NCBI GenBank assembly: GCA_038373865.1
Contig: JAXGGA010005554.1
Span: 1 to 64,000 of the forward strand
Length of the DNA: 64,000 nucleotides
DNA from: Uloborus plumipes
Taxonomy: Eukaryota; Arthropoda; Arachnida; Araneae; Uloboridae
Direction: 5' to 3'
The notes under the pieces are model-generated. The model was not told the origin of the DNA. It did not search any database and saw only the letters and a program-made list of their open reading frames with translations. Both the position numbers and the translations under genes were made by a program. Below, piece by piece: positions 48,001-60,000 of the stretch. Each line of letters opens with the position of its first letter. Position 1 is the stretch's first letter.

Positions 48001-51000
48001 TTCAGTCATTCAGATTTTCGCCTAAATTTCTATTATACTACCACTCGACAAAAACTGAGAGAGTGAAAAAGTAGTAAGTTGAGAAATCAGTCGTTCGCGT
48101 TTTAAGCATTTTCTAGGACCAAAAAAATATTCAGTATATTGTAGAAACCTATGCAAGCTATAGCAGGGTCGGGATACCTGCGCGAATTGGCGCAATAGCG
48201 CCAAAACAGAATCTTGACGCTATCCTGGCTCGAAAAGTATTATTTTCGACGAAATTGCGCCCGAAAAACTACTGTCACAAAAGTTTTAACGAGCTGCGAA
48301 TCAGCGATCGTCGAAAGTTCACTATTTAAGTGCACTTATCAAAAAAGAAAATCCTCAAAAGTTTCATCTTCGCATAATCAGCGGTCGAGAGTCAGCTTTT
48401 ATGTCAAACATTTGGAAAAAAAAAAAAAGAAAGAACAGTGCAAAAATTTTCATACAGCGCAAAATTGGAGATCGCGGAGTTTTGCGAACGGAAGCCGTTC
48501 TTTTTACGCAAAATTTCGGGAAAAAAAAATAAATAAAATGTGCAGAAAATTTCATCCAGCGTATAGTCGGCGATCGTCGAAAGTTCCCGGTTGGGCGCCG
48601 CTTTTTCTCTCTCATTTTCACTTAATTTTTAAGACCATTCAACAGTAGGACAATTTAAGGAATGAATTAGTAAAGTAATAGAAATCAATATTTTATACAT
48701 TAACCACGTGCTTATCTGGAAATTACTTTTTAGCCATCATCTCAATCGTTTTAATTCTGGAGCTTGGGGTTAATTTTGGTTCTGTGGCTGCATAAAACAT
48801 TACAATGGAAGAAAATCTGATGCACTATCTACTGGACATTTTAACAAAAGTGTGTGGCATCTGAAATTAAGCCCCCTCCCCAGGTAAAATTCTTGCTGCA
48901 CCACTAGTTCACACATTATAGTGCCTTCCACTCAGTATGGTAAAAATATTTTTTCTTGGTTTTGGTTGGTATACTTAATCGAAATCGCAATCGGCATATA
49001 ATAATCGTAATCAATGACATTTTTTACATAATCTAACCGTTGGCTGTAATCGCAGTTGCGATTTGGCAGAGGACTAATCGTAATCGTAATCTCCAATTTT
49101 TCATGTTCGTAATCGTAATTGATTACATTTTGTCGTAATTGACTCCAAATCTGGTCTGCTGTGTTGTGAAAATTTCGGTATCTGTCCGATTCGGAAAATT
49201 CCAAAACCCAGATAGTCTGTGGAGTTAGCGACAAAAACAGCCGAAATATTTCACTTCCGGATACCAGTGTGAAATTTGGTACAGAGCTTAGGTACATATA
49301 TTAGAACAAAAAACCGCCGGGAGACACTTGATCAGGGGTCATGAACTCCCATGATGACGTCATCAAGATGGCCGCTTTTACAGGTAAATACGTTCGTTTA
49401 ATTGCTTAAACTCCATCATAGATTAAAATATTGCAAAACTCAAATGTATCATCTAAAAGCTCTTTAAAAGAGCTATTTAGAAATATTTAATTTTTCTTTC
49501 TGAGGTCAAGGGCTCACCTGTAATGACGTCATCAAAATGGCCGCTTTTACAGGTAAATACGTTTGTTTAACTCCCCCTAAAACTCCATCATAGATTTAAA
49601 TATTTCAAAACTCAACTATATCATCTGAAAGCGCTTTAAAAGATCTATTTAGAAAGATTCAATTTTTCTTTCTGAGGTCAAGGGCTCACCTGTGATGATG
49701 TCATCAAAATGGCTGCTTTTACAAGTAAATACGTTCGTTTAACTGCTTAAAACTCCATCATAGATTCAAATATTGCAAAACTCAAATCTATCATCTGAAA
49801 GCTCTTTAAAAGAGCTATTAAAAAATATTTAATTTTTCTTTCTAAGGTCAAGGGCCCACCTGTGATGACGTCATCAAAATGGCCGCTTTTACAGGTAAAT
49901 ACGTTTGTTTAACTCCCCCTAAAACTCCATCATAGATTCAAATATTGCAAAACTCAACTGTATCATCTAAAAGCTCTTTAAAAGAGCTATCTAGAAAGAT
50001 TTAATTTTTCTTTCTAAGGTCAAGGGCACACCTGTGATGACGTCATTTGAGGCCATTTTGATGACGTCATTACAGGTGCGACCTTGACCTCAGAAAGAAA
50101 AATTAAATCTTTCTAAATAGCTCTTTTAAAGAGCTTTCAGATGATATATTTGAGTTTTGAAACATTTGAATCTATGATGGAGTTTTAGGGGGAGTTAAAC
50201 AAACGTATTTACCTGTAAAAGCGGCCATTTTGATGACGTCATCACAGGTGGGCCCTTGACCTTAGAAAGAAAAATTAAATCTTTCTAGATAGCTCTTTTA
50301 AAGAGATTTTAGATGATATAGTTGAGTTTTGCAATATTTGAATCTATGATGGAGTTTTAGGCGGAGTTAAACAAACGTATTTACCTGTAAAAGCGGCCAT
50401 TTTGATGACGTCATCATAGGTGGGCCCTTGACCTTAGAAAGAAAAATTAAATTTTTCTAAATAGTTCTTTTAAAGAGCTTTCAGATGATGTATTTGAGTT
50501 TTGCAATATTTGAATCTATGATGGAGTTTTAGGGGGAGTTAAACAAACGTATTTACATGTAAAAGCGGCCATTTTGATGACGTCATCACAGGTGGGCCCT
50601 TGATCTTAGAAAGAAAAAATAAATCTTTTTAAATAACTCTTTTAAAGAGCTTTCAGATGATGTATTTGAGTTTTGCAATATTTGAATCTATGATGGAGTT
50701 TTAAGCAGTTAAACGAACGTATTTACCTGCAAAAGCGGCCATTTTGATGACGTCATCACAGGTGAACCCTTGACCTCAGTAAAAAAAATTATATCTTTAT
50801 AAATAGATCTTTTCAAGCGCTTTCAGATGATATAGTTGAGTTTTGAAATATTTAAACATATGATGGAATTTTAGGGGGAGTTAAACAAACGTATTTACCT
50901 GTAAAAGCGGCCATTTTGATGACGTCATTACAGGTGGGCCCTTGACCTCAGAAAGAATAATTAATTTTTTCTAAATAGCTCTTTTAAAGAGCTTTCAGAT

Positions 51001-54000
51001 GATATATTTGAGTTTTGCAATATTTGAATCTATGATAGAGTTTTAGGGGGAGTTAAACAAACGGAGTTACCTGTAAAAGCGGCCATTTTGATGACGTCAT
51101 CACAGGTGGGCCCTTGACCTTAGGAATAAAAATTAAATCTTTTTAAATAGCTCTTTTAAAGAGCTTTCAGATGATATATTTGAGTTTTGCAATATTTGAA
51201 TCTATGATGGAGTTTTAGGGGGAGTTAAACAAACGTATTTACCTGTAAAAGCGGCCATTTTGATGACGTCATTACAGGTGGGCCCTTGACCTCAGAAAGA
51301 AAAATTAATTTTTTCTAAATAGCTCTTTTAAAGAGCTTTCAGATGATATAGTTGAGTTTTGCAATATTTCAATCTATGATGGAGTTTTAAGCAGTTAAAC
51401 GAACGTATTTACCTGTAAAAGCGGCCATTTTGATGACGTCATCACGAAATGACCTTGACCTCCGATCAAGTGTCTCCCGGCGTTTTTTTGTCCTCCTATG
51501 TGAATTTAAGCCCCACATAAAATTTCAGACTGGTATCCGGAAGTGAAATATGTTTGCACTAACTCCACGGACTAAGAGCTGTATTGGTCCCGTTTCTGCC
51601 CGATTTCAAGCCACATGGTGAACGTACTTTCAACTGTGAAATAAAAAATAGAGAAGATAGAATTCCCCCTTTTGAACATTTTTTTTTCAAACATCGGCCA
51701 AGCATCGGCATTTAAATGTTTTCGAGGCCGATGGGCCGATGTTTTTCCTAAGTTAGCATCGGCGGCCGATGCCGATGGCCGATGGAAAAAATTTCAACCA
51801 TCGGCGCCGATGCATCGGCCTGGCCGATGCATCGGTCGAGCCTTAAAATCTATATATATAAAGATGACGGGCTTTGTACATTTGTAACCGCTGGCTAGAA
51901 GCCCCCACAGCAGCCTACAGACCTGAAACTTGGCTCAAAAATTGGAACGTATCCCAGTAAAATGCACCTCGAAGGCAAAATTTTAAATTTCGAATTCGTT
52001 ATTTTTAAATTAATTAATTAGTCTCATTTTTGGTGTATCCGCCATAATTGAGGGGGGGAAACCTTCCCCCACCCCTAAACATTATACATCGCTGGAAAGG
52101 GGTTTTTTTCTGAAAAAGAAAAGTTTTAGCACGTTTCTGTCCGTTAATTAGAACAGGGAATATTAATTAATCAAATTTAGCCAATTTTCAAGGCTTAACT
52201 ATGTACGCAATACTGAAACACTAGATCCATTTTCCATAAGCTGCTCTTCCTTCAGTGGTTTAAATTTACGTATAGAGTTAAGCCTTGAAAATTGACTAAA
52301 TTTGAGTATTACTTACTTAACATAATGTCTTTTTGATTTATTTGGCGAATTGTTTTAAACTTTAATAGGACTTTTAGTGTAGTTTAAAAGGTTGTGGAGA
52401 AACCGGTAAGACTAGAATTTTCTATGCGATATTTTAAAAGAACTCAATGCATTTACAGCTTTTAAAATACTATGAGATTTATAGCTGTGATGCCTAATTA
52501 GTGAATTTGAGGTGTAATATAAGAATATATTCTTAAAAATTAAAGTTTTGCTGTAGCCAATAACTCTCACAATATTTTCAGAAAATTATAGTAATTGGCC
52601 TCCTATGATGAGAATGCTACTGATAACTCTAAATGTTTAGCAACAGAAAAATCAGATGAAGAGTTTAATGTATTAAATAAGCTCATGCCTCTAAAAGACT
52701 TCCAAAATATTTTTGGAGGCGAAATGGACAAGGTAAAAGCACCGAAATATCAGAAGGGAGTTTTAAATAATACATGACCGTTATACAAAGTTGGCGGTTT
52801 TTTTTCCAGGATGATTTTTCTAAAAACAACTCTACCAAGACTGAAATACTGACTGCAATTATAACAACAAATGCAAATCTGACTAATGAAGATAATGTGA
52901 CAGCAGCAATAATTGTGATAACTCCTCTGAAAACTCCTATAAATTTGTGTACGTCATCTACTTTAAACAAAACAACTCATTGTTCAAATTTATCGATGAT
53001 TGCCAACAAAATGCGCCAAAAAGTAGGAGAAAATTTCTTAATGGAATAGACAAAAAAACCATTCTTTATAATTTCTGAGAGTTATAGAGCAGCTATTGAA
53101 AACAATGAACAAGAAAATCAGCAAAAAGAGTGAAAAATAAAGAAAAGAAAAGAAAACGGAATGGACAAGCAGCCGTACAGAAAGAAAATGCTGTAAAGAA
53201 GACTAAAACAAATAAAGAGAAGTTAAAAAATAGAAAAGGGAAAGATGGAGAAAGATATTGAATGCTATAATGTTATAATACATTCAATTAACGGTATAAT
53301 ACCTGCATATAATGGTATACTATATTCATGTAAATGTATAATATTTTCATATATACTATGTGAATAATCCAGTATAACACTGAATGTTTACACGGCCAAT
53401 AACTGTGTGGATTCATAGCCAAAAACTATGATATAGGTGGCTAATTACTATTAATTTGACATTTTTGTTTTTGGGTTGACTTTTTTCAAGTAATATATTT
53501 GAAAAAGTGTTTTCAGACGGTATGAGTAGTAAAATGCATTAATATACTATCATATGAAGTATTTTTTATTTATGCAGAAATATTTCATTTATTTTTTATT
53601 CAAGCATACAAATACGATGTCGCTAAAGTGGCCCAATTACTATACTGCTTCAACTATAATAATTTTACTTCAGAGGGTTGGAGTGAATTTAAATTTATTT
53701 AATGGACTTCCTCCCCATTTAAATGCACGGGCATCACCGTGCAAGTACTGCTAGTAAGTTAATAAAAATGAATAACTTTACTCACATGTACATAGAAATA
53801 ATGCTTTATGCCATAGATTACATGTATCAAATTTTTAAATGACGTAATATTATGAGACAATGTACCATATGAAAATGAAAAACTTACGATCAGGACCAGA
53901 GAGATTTATTGAAGAAATATCATAGTGCTTCATGATAAATAGCCTAAAAGAGAAAAGTTTCATAACTAACATCAAAAAATGAAGAATCATAGCAAGATAC

Positions 54001-57000
54001 TTTCTCTTATAAATTTTTGCAGGTAAATTAATGTAGAAATTGAAGAGGCAATTCATTTTGGATTTTATTTAATTTGTAGGGGGAAAATCCTGTATCACAA
54101 ATACCAAGAAATAATGCATATTTTCAAGTGAAACCACATTGCTTACAATCTAGAACATATCAGTCATCACACATCAATAACACTAAATTACAAAGACCAA
54201 CAAACAATGTAAGAATAAAATTGCCAAATATTGTACTTCTGACATGTACACTGTCTATAAAAATATAAACTTTGCTTGAATAAAGGCAAAAGGGAAAAAA
54301 ATTGTACCTATTGACAAGTGGTGAAAGCAATTTAGATGAAATAGGTATATGCTGCACAGGAGGTGACTGAAGAGAGCCTGTAAAAAATAATTCATCTAAA
54401 AATGGTTACATAAATTACATAGCATTAAAATACATTACAACATTGACAGTTGCTTCACTCATTATACTCAGGTACCATTTGGAAGTTCTGATTAGGATAT
54501 ATTACTCACATTTGGGTGACACATGAGTATTTGGAAAAGTATTTTATGTGATAATTTTGTTAATTAGTAAAAAATACAATAACTAATGCATTAAATAATT
54601 ATTTAATCTATTAAGCAACGTATTATAACATTCTACAGCAGGGGTTTTTAACCTAGAAGAGGCCAAAGAATTTCATTGAAGCATAAATGTTAAAGAAAAT
54701 ATTTGAAAAATTAAAACTAACTATAATTTACGATTTTAAGGTCGTATGTGAGTATTTTTGATATAACAGACTTCCTTTTTAGAGGTTTTAGTGTAGTTTT
54801 CCCCAAATATTTCTGTCAAACTGGATTTTCATCATTAGTATACATTAAGTCAAAGTATTAAACAAAGTATTGAAAGTAACTTGAGGTCGCTTGCCAGAGT
54901 TATAAATTTAAAAGAAATTAATATTCAAAAACTTGACTTCTGTATATTTTTCATGCATTTGAATGACTGAAAAAGAAATTGTTCATGTAACATAATTTTC
55001 AGGTTTTGCTAATTATTATACCAGAAGTTCTTTTTTCTTTTTTTTTTTGTCTTTTGAATAACAATAAGGTGTATGTTACATTAAACACAGGATTTATTTG
55101 CCTTGTCATTTAACGAAAGATCAAGGTTGAGAGTTATTTTTGGTTACTAGAGACAAGTTATTAGCGGTCACCCCTTTTTTTTCAGTTGCCATTGCTTTGA
55201 CAAACTGTAAAAAAGTAACTAAATTGCAAATTGGTTTTTAATTACTATTCAAACATATAAACTAATTACGAAGCAATATTTAAAGCAACTGTTTTTGATT
55301 TATGATATTTTTTGTTATTTTCTCAAAGTTACACAGTACATAAGTTATTGAGCAAATATACAAACATATTATTTAGAATAAATAATTAGATCATACCTGT
55401 CAACATGTCTACTTGGAAAATCTTACAATTTTTTACTAAGACAATAACCTATTTCTTAATGAAAATCAGACATTAAATAAGTTTTCGTAATTGTATCACT
55501 GTCACTTTCAGTAGTTTTCTTTCATTTTAATATTTCTTTAGATTTTCAACTGAATAAAAGAATTTCAGCTATGCAATTTTCTCTGAAGTATGTGTTGAAT
55601 AACAGCATGCTGGTAAGAAGAAAAAAACATGAATAAAAAAATATGTGAAATAAAATAAAGATAGCTTTGAGTAAGAATTTTTTTATTTGAAAATTAATTT
55701 TAATCTAAGTGCATATGCTCATTATTATTTATGACCTTTGGCTATTCCCTCGGTAGCTGCATAATTTCATTGGTGTAAAACTTCTGAGGTTTATCGGCGA
55801 AAAACTTAGCCAAGTGATTTTCAGCGACTGTTCAGTAAGCCAATTTTTTGCCATCAAAAGAATTTTTCAGAGACTGAAACTAATGATAATCAAAATTAGC
55901 AAGGTTCGGCCTATACGTTGGATGCACCAAAAGTTCATAACCAAGTTTCTTCGATTTATTCTAAGTCATCAAAGATGAGTGTGGCTTAGCATTATAATGG
56001 TGGAACACAACTCCTTTTCTGTTGGCCAATTCTGGTCGCGTTTTCTTGATTGCTTCATTGAAACAGTTGAGCTATGCACAATAGAGGACAGAATTTACTG
56101 TTGCGCCAGGTTGTATCAGTTCATTATGAGCAATTCCCTTCCATTTCTACGAAACACCTTGTTATCGTCAATCCTGAATTTGAAGTCGTTTGTGGTGGGT
56201 CACAGCCCTTTACCGAGATTGCATGCATTTCATTGTCTCGTATCTAATCCATTTTTTATCTCCTGTAATAATTTGTTTTACAAAGAATCGATTCCAGATC
56301 TCCTTAGAAGCGTTTTGCTAATGGTAGCTCTGTTGAACAATTTTTTTTCGGTAATTCTTGTGTCACTCAAACATGGAGCTTCTTTGAGCAACCTGCTCTC
56401 TTCAGAGGATCCCAAACTGTTATGTGGTTGCTGTTAAGTGTCTCCACCATCTTTTAAGAGCTTACGCGTTGGTCCAGCAAAATCAGTTGAAAAACTTCAT
56501 TGACTTTTTCAGTGAATAGCCGACCAGAGAGATCTTTGACACCGAAATTTCCGGAACGGAATAGAGTATACCTCTTTTGATTACAGCGTTCACTCATTGC
56601 ATCCTTACATAACATTTTTTTAAAAACAACGGCCATTTTTGTGGTGTTCTTATCTTTTTTGCAGTTAAAAAGCATTACCTATCGTAATTTTTAGATATTT
56701 CAGTCATTTTTAAAACGCTATAACTTTTTACTCGATTGGAGAAATACTTGAATGTGGTCACAAAAAGATAACCTAAAATGCCACCTTTCAAATGAAATAC
56801 TCATATAACGCAATTGGATTAGTGTTGCTCGAAATATATACGTCAAACCGTCTGGTTAGAAAAAAGGCGAGGACTTTTTAAATGACCCAATATTAAAATA
56901 CTTTCACGATGCAAAACGACTGAAGTCTTAACACATGAAGCAAACTTTTTGTTGACTACAGATTAGTTTTTTCAACAAATTTATTAATTATAAAAATAAA

Positions 57001-60000
57001 AAAAAATGCAATCATTTCATTTAAGATATCAATGTGTCAAAATAATTTCCACCATCAAAAATATTAAAAGACCGACAAGATGTTAAAGCATTGAAATGTC
57101 AAACAAAAGAAGCGATTTTGCCAGAATCGAGTGTAAAATGTAAGCATGTAAAATGGGAAGGAAAAAATTTATAAATTATTGAAATACATAATTAAATGTG
57201 ATAATCAAAGGTAGCATATGTTAATGCAACCTAAAACTTTTGCAAAAATTAAAATATTTGCACGATGCAAAAGGTTTTCCACCATGTGAACAAGTTTTCC
57301 ACGAAGTACGCATTTAGTACTGAAATATGATAAAGTTTAGGCTCGCCCTCGCGTATTAACACATGTAATGATGAATTTTAAAGAAGCCTAGTAGTTGAAA
57401 TTTAGTTAAATGAAAAAAAAAACCTGGGAATTGATGAAAAATTTGTATAAAAATGTACGATTTTACACCTTTATCCTACGATCGTACAATAGAGCAAAAA
57501 ACGTACATTATACGGCCAAAACGTACAAATTGGCAGGTATGTAAAGACAGATCAGTCACTAAGTTTGAATGATAGAAATATTTTTAAGGCCACTTTTTTA
57601 TTTAATTGCCACATTGGGAGTGGCATGGCAACTGTTAGTCTTGATATTAAATCCTAATAATCTTCTGAATTTTTCAAGAAATCTTTGAGCTACTTTTGTA
57701 AAGAATTGAATTTTTGTAAATGAAATTTTCTAAAGAATAGGATTAAAGTTTCCAGTACTATGCGATTCCTTTTCTGATTGTAGAGGTAGAAGAAGACAAT
57801 TGATCTGTATGGTGTGTACAGTATAATTAGACAGATAATTATACCCTGAATAGTCAAAACAAATAAGGTGGTGATACAAATAAGATAGTGAAATAATCTA
57901 CAGATCCTAAACGGATAATTTTTGTATTTTGTTTAGTAATGACACAATGCTGCAATATGCAGTTCAAAAGTAAAAATTAAGCTAACAAAATTCTCTATCC
58001 TATGCTAGTACAATGAACAAAATTAAATACAATGCCTTAAGCAACTCATTTGAGTTGCTTAACTTGTGTTGTTAGACCTAGCATTGTTTTCACATCCAAA
58101 GCTTAGCTTAATTTTCTCATAAGAGACTTGTAAAGCATGTTTGAAATTTTGAAACTAAATTAACTTCTGCTATTTCATATACTACACTTAGGAAATATGT
58201 CCATGAAAACAAATAAACTCGCTTAAAAATCAAAGTACTACCTAATTTTTTTGTTAAAGCAGCATAGCAGTAGCCTGTCATGAATGCATCATAACCAGCT
58301 TCATGAGCTTTCTCAGAATTGAAGTCATATCCTTCAAAGCCGTCTGCAGCTTCTGTAAAAGATACAGAACATAGAGAATATATATATTTTTTAATGTTCT
58401 AAATAAACTTGACCCAAACAGATGATGGGAAATTTGTGTCACATTTCATTATACATTAATGTTTTTTTTTTAATTTAATTTTTAAGAAGTGAAAAGAGTT
58501 AAAGAATTTCAAAAAGACTTTTGTTTGCACCAAAATTAGAATTAGAAACCGGAAAAAGTTAAATTAAAATAATGAAGTGTATGAAACCAGTTTGTTATTT
58601 TTTTACGTATGCAAACAACAAATCACACTACATATTAAAAACAGTTATTTTGATACAAACTCTAACCAATTAGATGCAGTTTCAAAATAAGTTGTAGGTT
58701 ATAATTACTAGTCAGAGTTCATCTATTTTTGCCTGTAAGAGATTATCTATAGGTGGGAGTTTTTGCATTTGGAGCAATCAGATGCAGTTTTCCTGCAAAA
58801 TATTTCCTTAAGTATAAGAAGGTGCAGAATTTGTGTTTAGGTACAAGAGCAATTGGTGCAACTGTTTCATCATCGTATTTCATTAACATAGATGGCAAAA
58901 ACATTATGTCATAAAGAAAACAACTCACAAATCTAAAAGAAATAAATAATAAAGTCCACTTTATAGCCTACATTAGTGACACAAAATGACTTTTTAATTT
59001 CACAAAAGAATTAATTGTAAAAATAAAATACTTAGAATATTGGAAATACTTACCAACTTTTAGCTCATCAAATGCTTTTCCCTGCAACTGCCTTCCTAAT
59101 TCCATCAAATGTGTAGCATCAAAAAATTGCTAAAAATGTATTTGAAAGTATAAATGAAATCATGTCCAAAAAATCTTATTACATATACACACAATAATTT
59201 CAACAGTTAACAGTTTTAATAGCATGCAAAATTCCATTCTGTTTACTTACAAACAAAAGATCTTATATAATGTATTCTATACACCAGAACTCTAAAATTT
59301 TATTGCTTGAGATGCCCAGAGCATAAACTAATTCGAATCAGGCACACATTTCCTGCTTTGTATGTCTGGTTGAGAATGTAAATACTTCTTCAAAAATACT
59401 TTTCCAAATGAACTAAATTATTTTCTTGAAAAAAACTTTATTGGGAAAAAAATCAGAATATTACACACATATGTGCTATATTAGACATAAACAATGATTT
59501 CTTGACCCCGTAAAAAAAATTTTACACTACTTATATGAAAATACTGTTTATGAACAATCGGCCATCGTTTTTACAAGTTGACAGACATATTGTCTGTATA
59601 AAATGTATATAATGTCTTTTAATTTTCTTATACATTGAATAAATGCAGACATTTCAAGGTCAATCTTTTTTATTCACTATATCAGTAATGATACATCCGT
59701 GAATATTTTTTTATATGTTTTTATTGATACGAAATTTAATAGATGGAATTTAATTCTGAATCCATAGGCAAAGCATCTTGTTGTTCAACCAAAAAGAGAA
59801 CCTCATAAAAGAAAAAAGTTGATGTGTGCCACAAGATCCTTTTACTTTTTGTTAAAATACCACTTTTTTCATGTACAGCAATTCTTTTTAAGACTTCAGC
59901 TAAACTGTTAATCCTTTGTTTAACTTATCAATTCATTGTAATTTTTTTTTAAATGTTTCACAATAGTTGAAATTAAATGAAACTAAAGTTTATGGTTGAA

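Larger units (their letters stand above)
47786..51845. mobile_element. hAT element, TSD AAATCTAT, containing a foldback-like element
   Basis: The ends TAAGGCTCGACCGATG are identical in inverted orientation, flanked by identical AAATCTAT (47778-47785 and 51846-51853). Subterminal regions are packed with GGCCGATG/CATCGGCC. 4060 bp, of which about 2.4 kb is the foldback element. No transposase was recognised. Confidence 0.88.
47781..53754 (+). mobile_element. Helitron copy D, interrupted at its very 5' end by a hAT
   Basis: The 3' end is textbook: GCACGG-gcatca-CCGTGC hairpin (53725-53742), 8 nt, then CTAG|T at 53751-53755. The 5' end is A|TCTATATATATAAAG. Because the hAT target duplication AAATCTAT covers the Helitron's first five bases, the Helitron start exists twice (47781 and 51849). 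The Helitron proper is 51849-53754 (1906 bp). It contains 29-nt inverted arms (52170-52306) and broken coding-like sequence at 52590-53260. Confidence 0.75.

Noticed and set aside
48214..48648. 144-codon plus-strand frame
   Set aside because: Translation of a degenerate repeat inside a hAT; low-complexity and not conserved in type.
49340..51470. Centromeric alpha-like satellite because of the ~171-bp period
   Set aside because: The period is coincidental; units are arranged as facing arrays inside a transposon-like structure and share no sequence with primate alpha satellite.
52595..53049. Host exons in the Helitron D interior
   Set aside because: Frames are broken, no continuous splice-consistent model could be built, and the segment is inside Helitron ends; kept as unidentified cargo.
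55979..56437. 152-codon plus-strand frame
   Set aside because: Antisense shadow of the mariner pseudogene.
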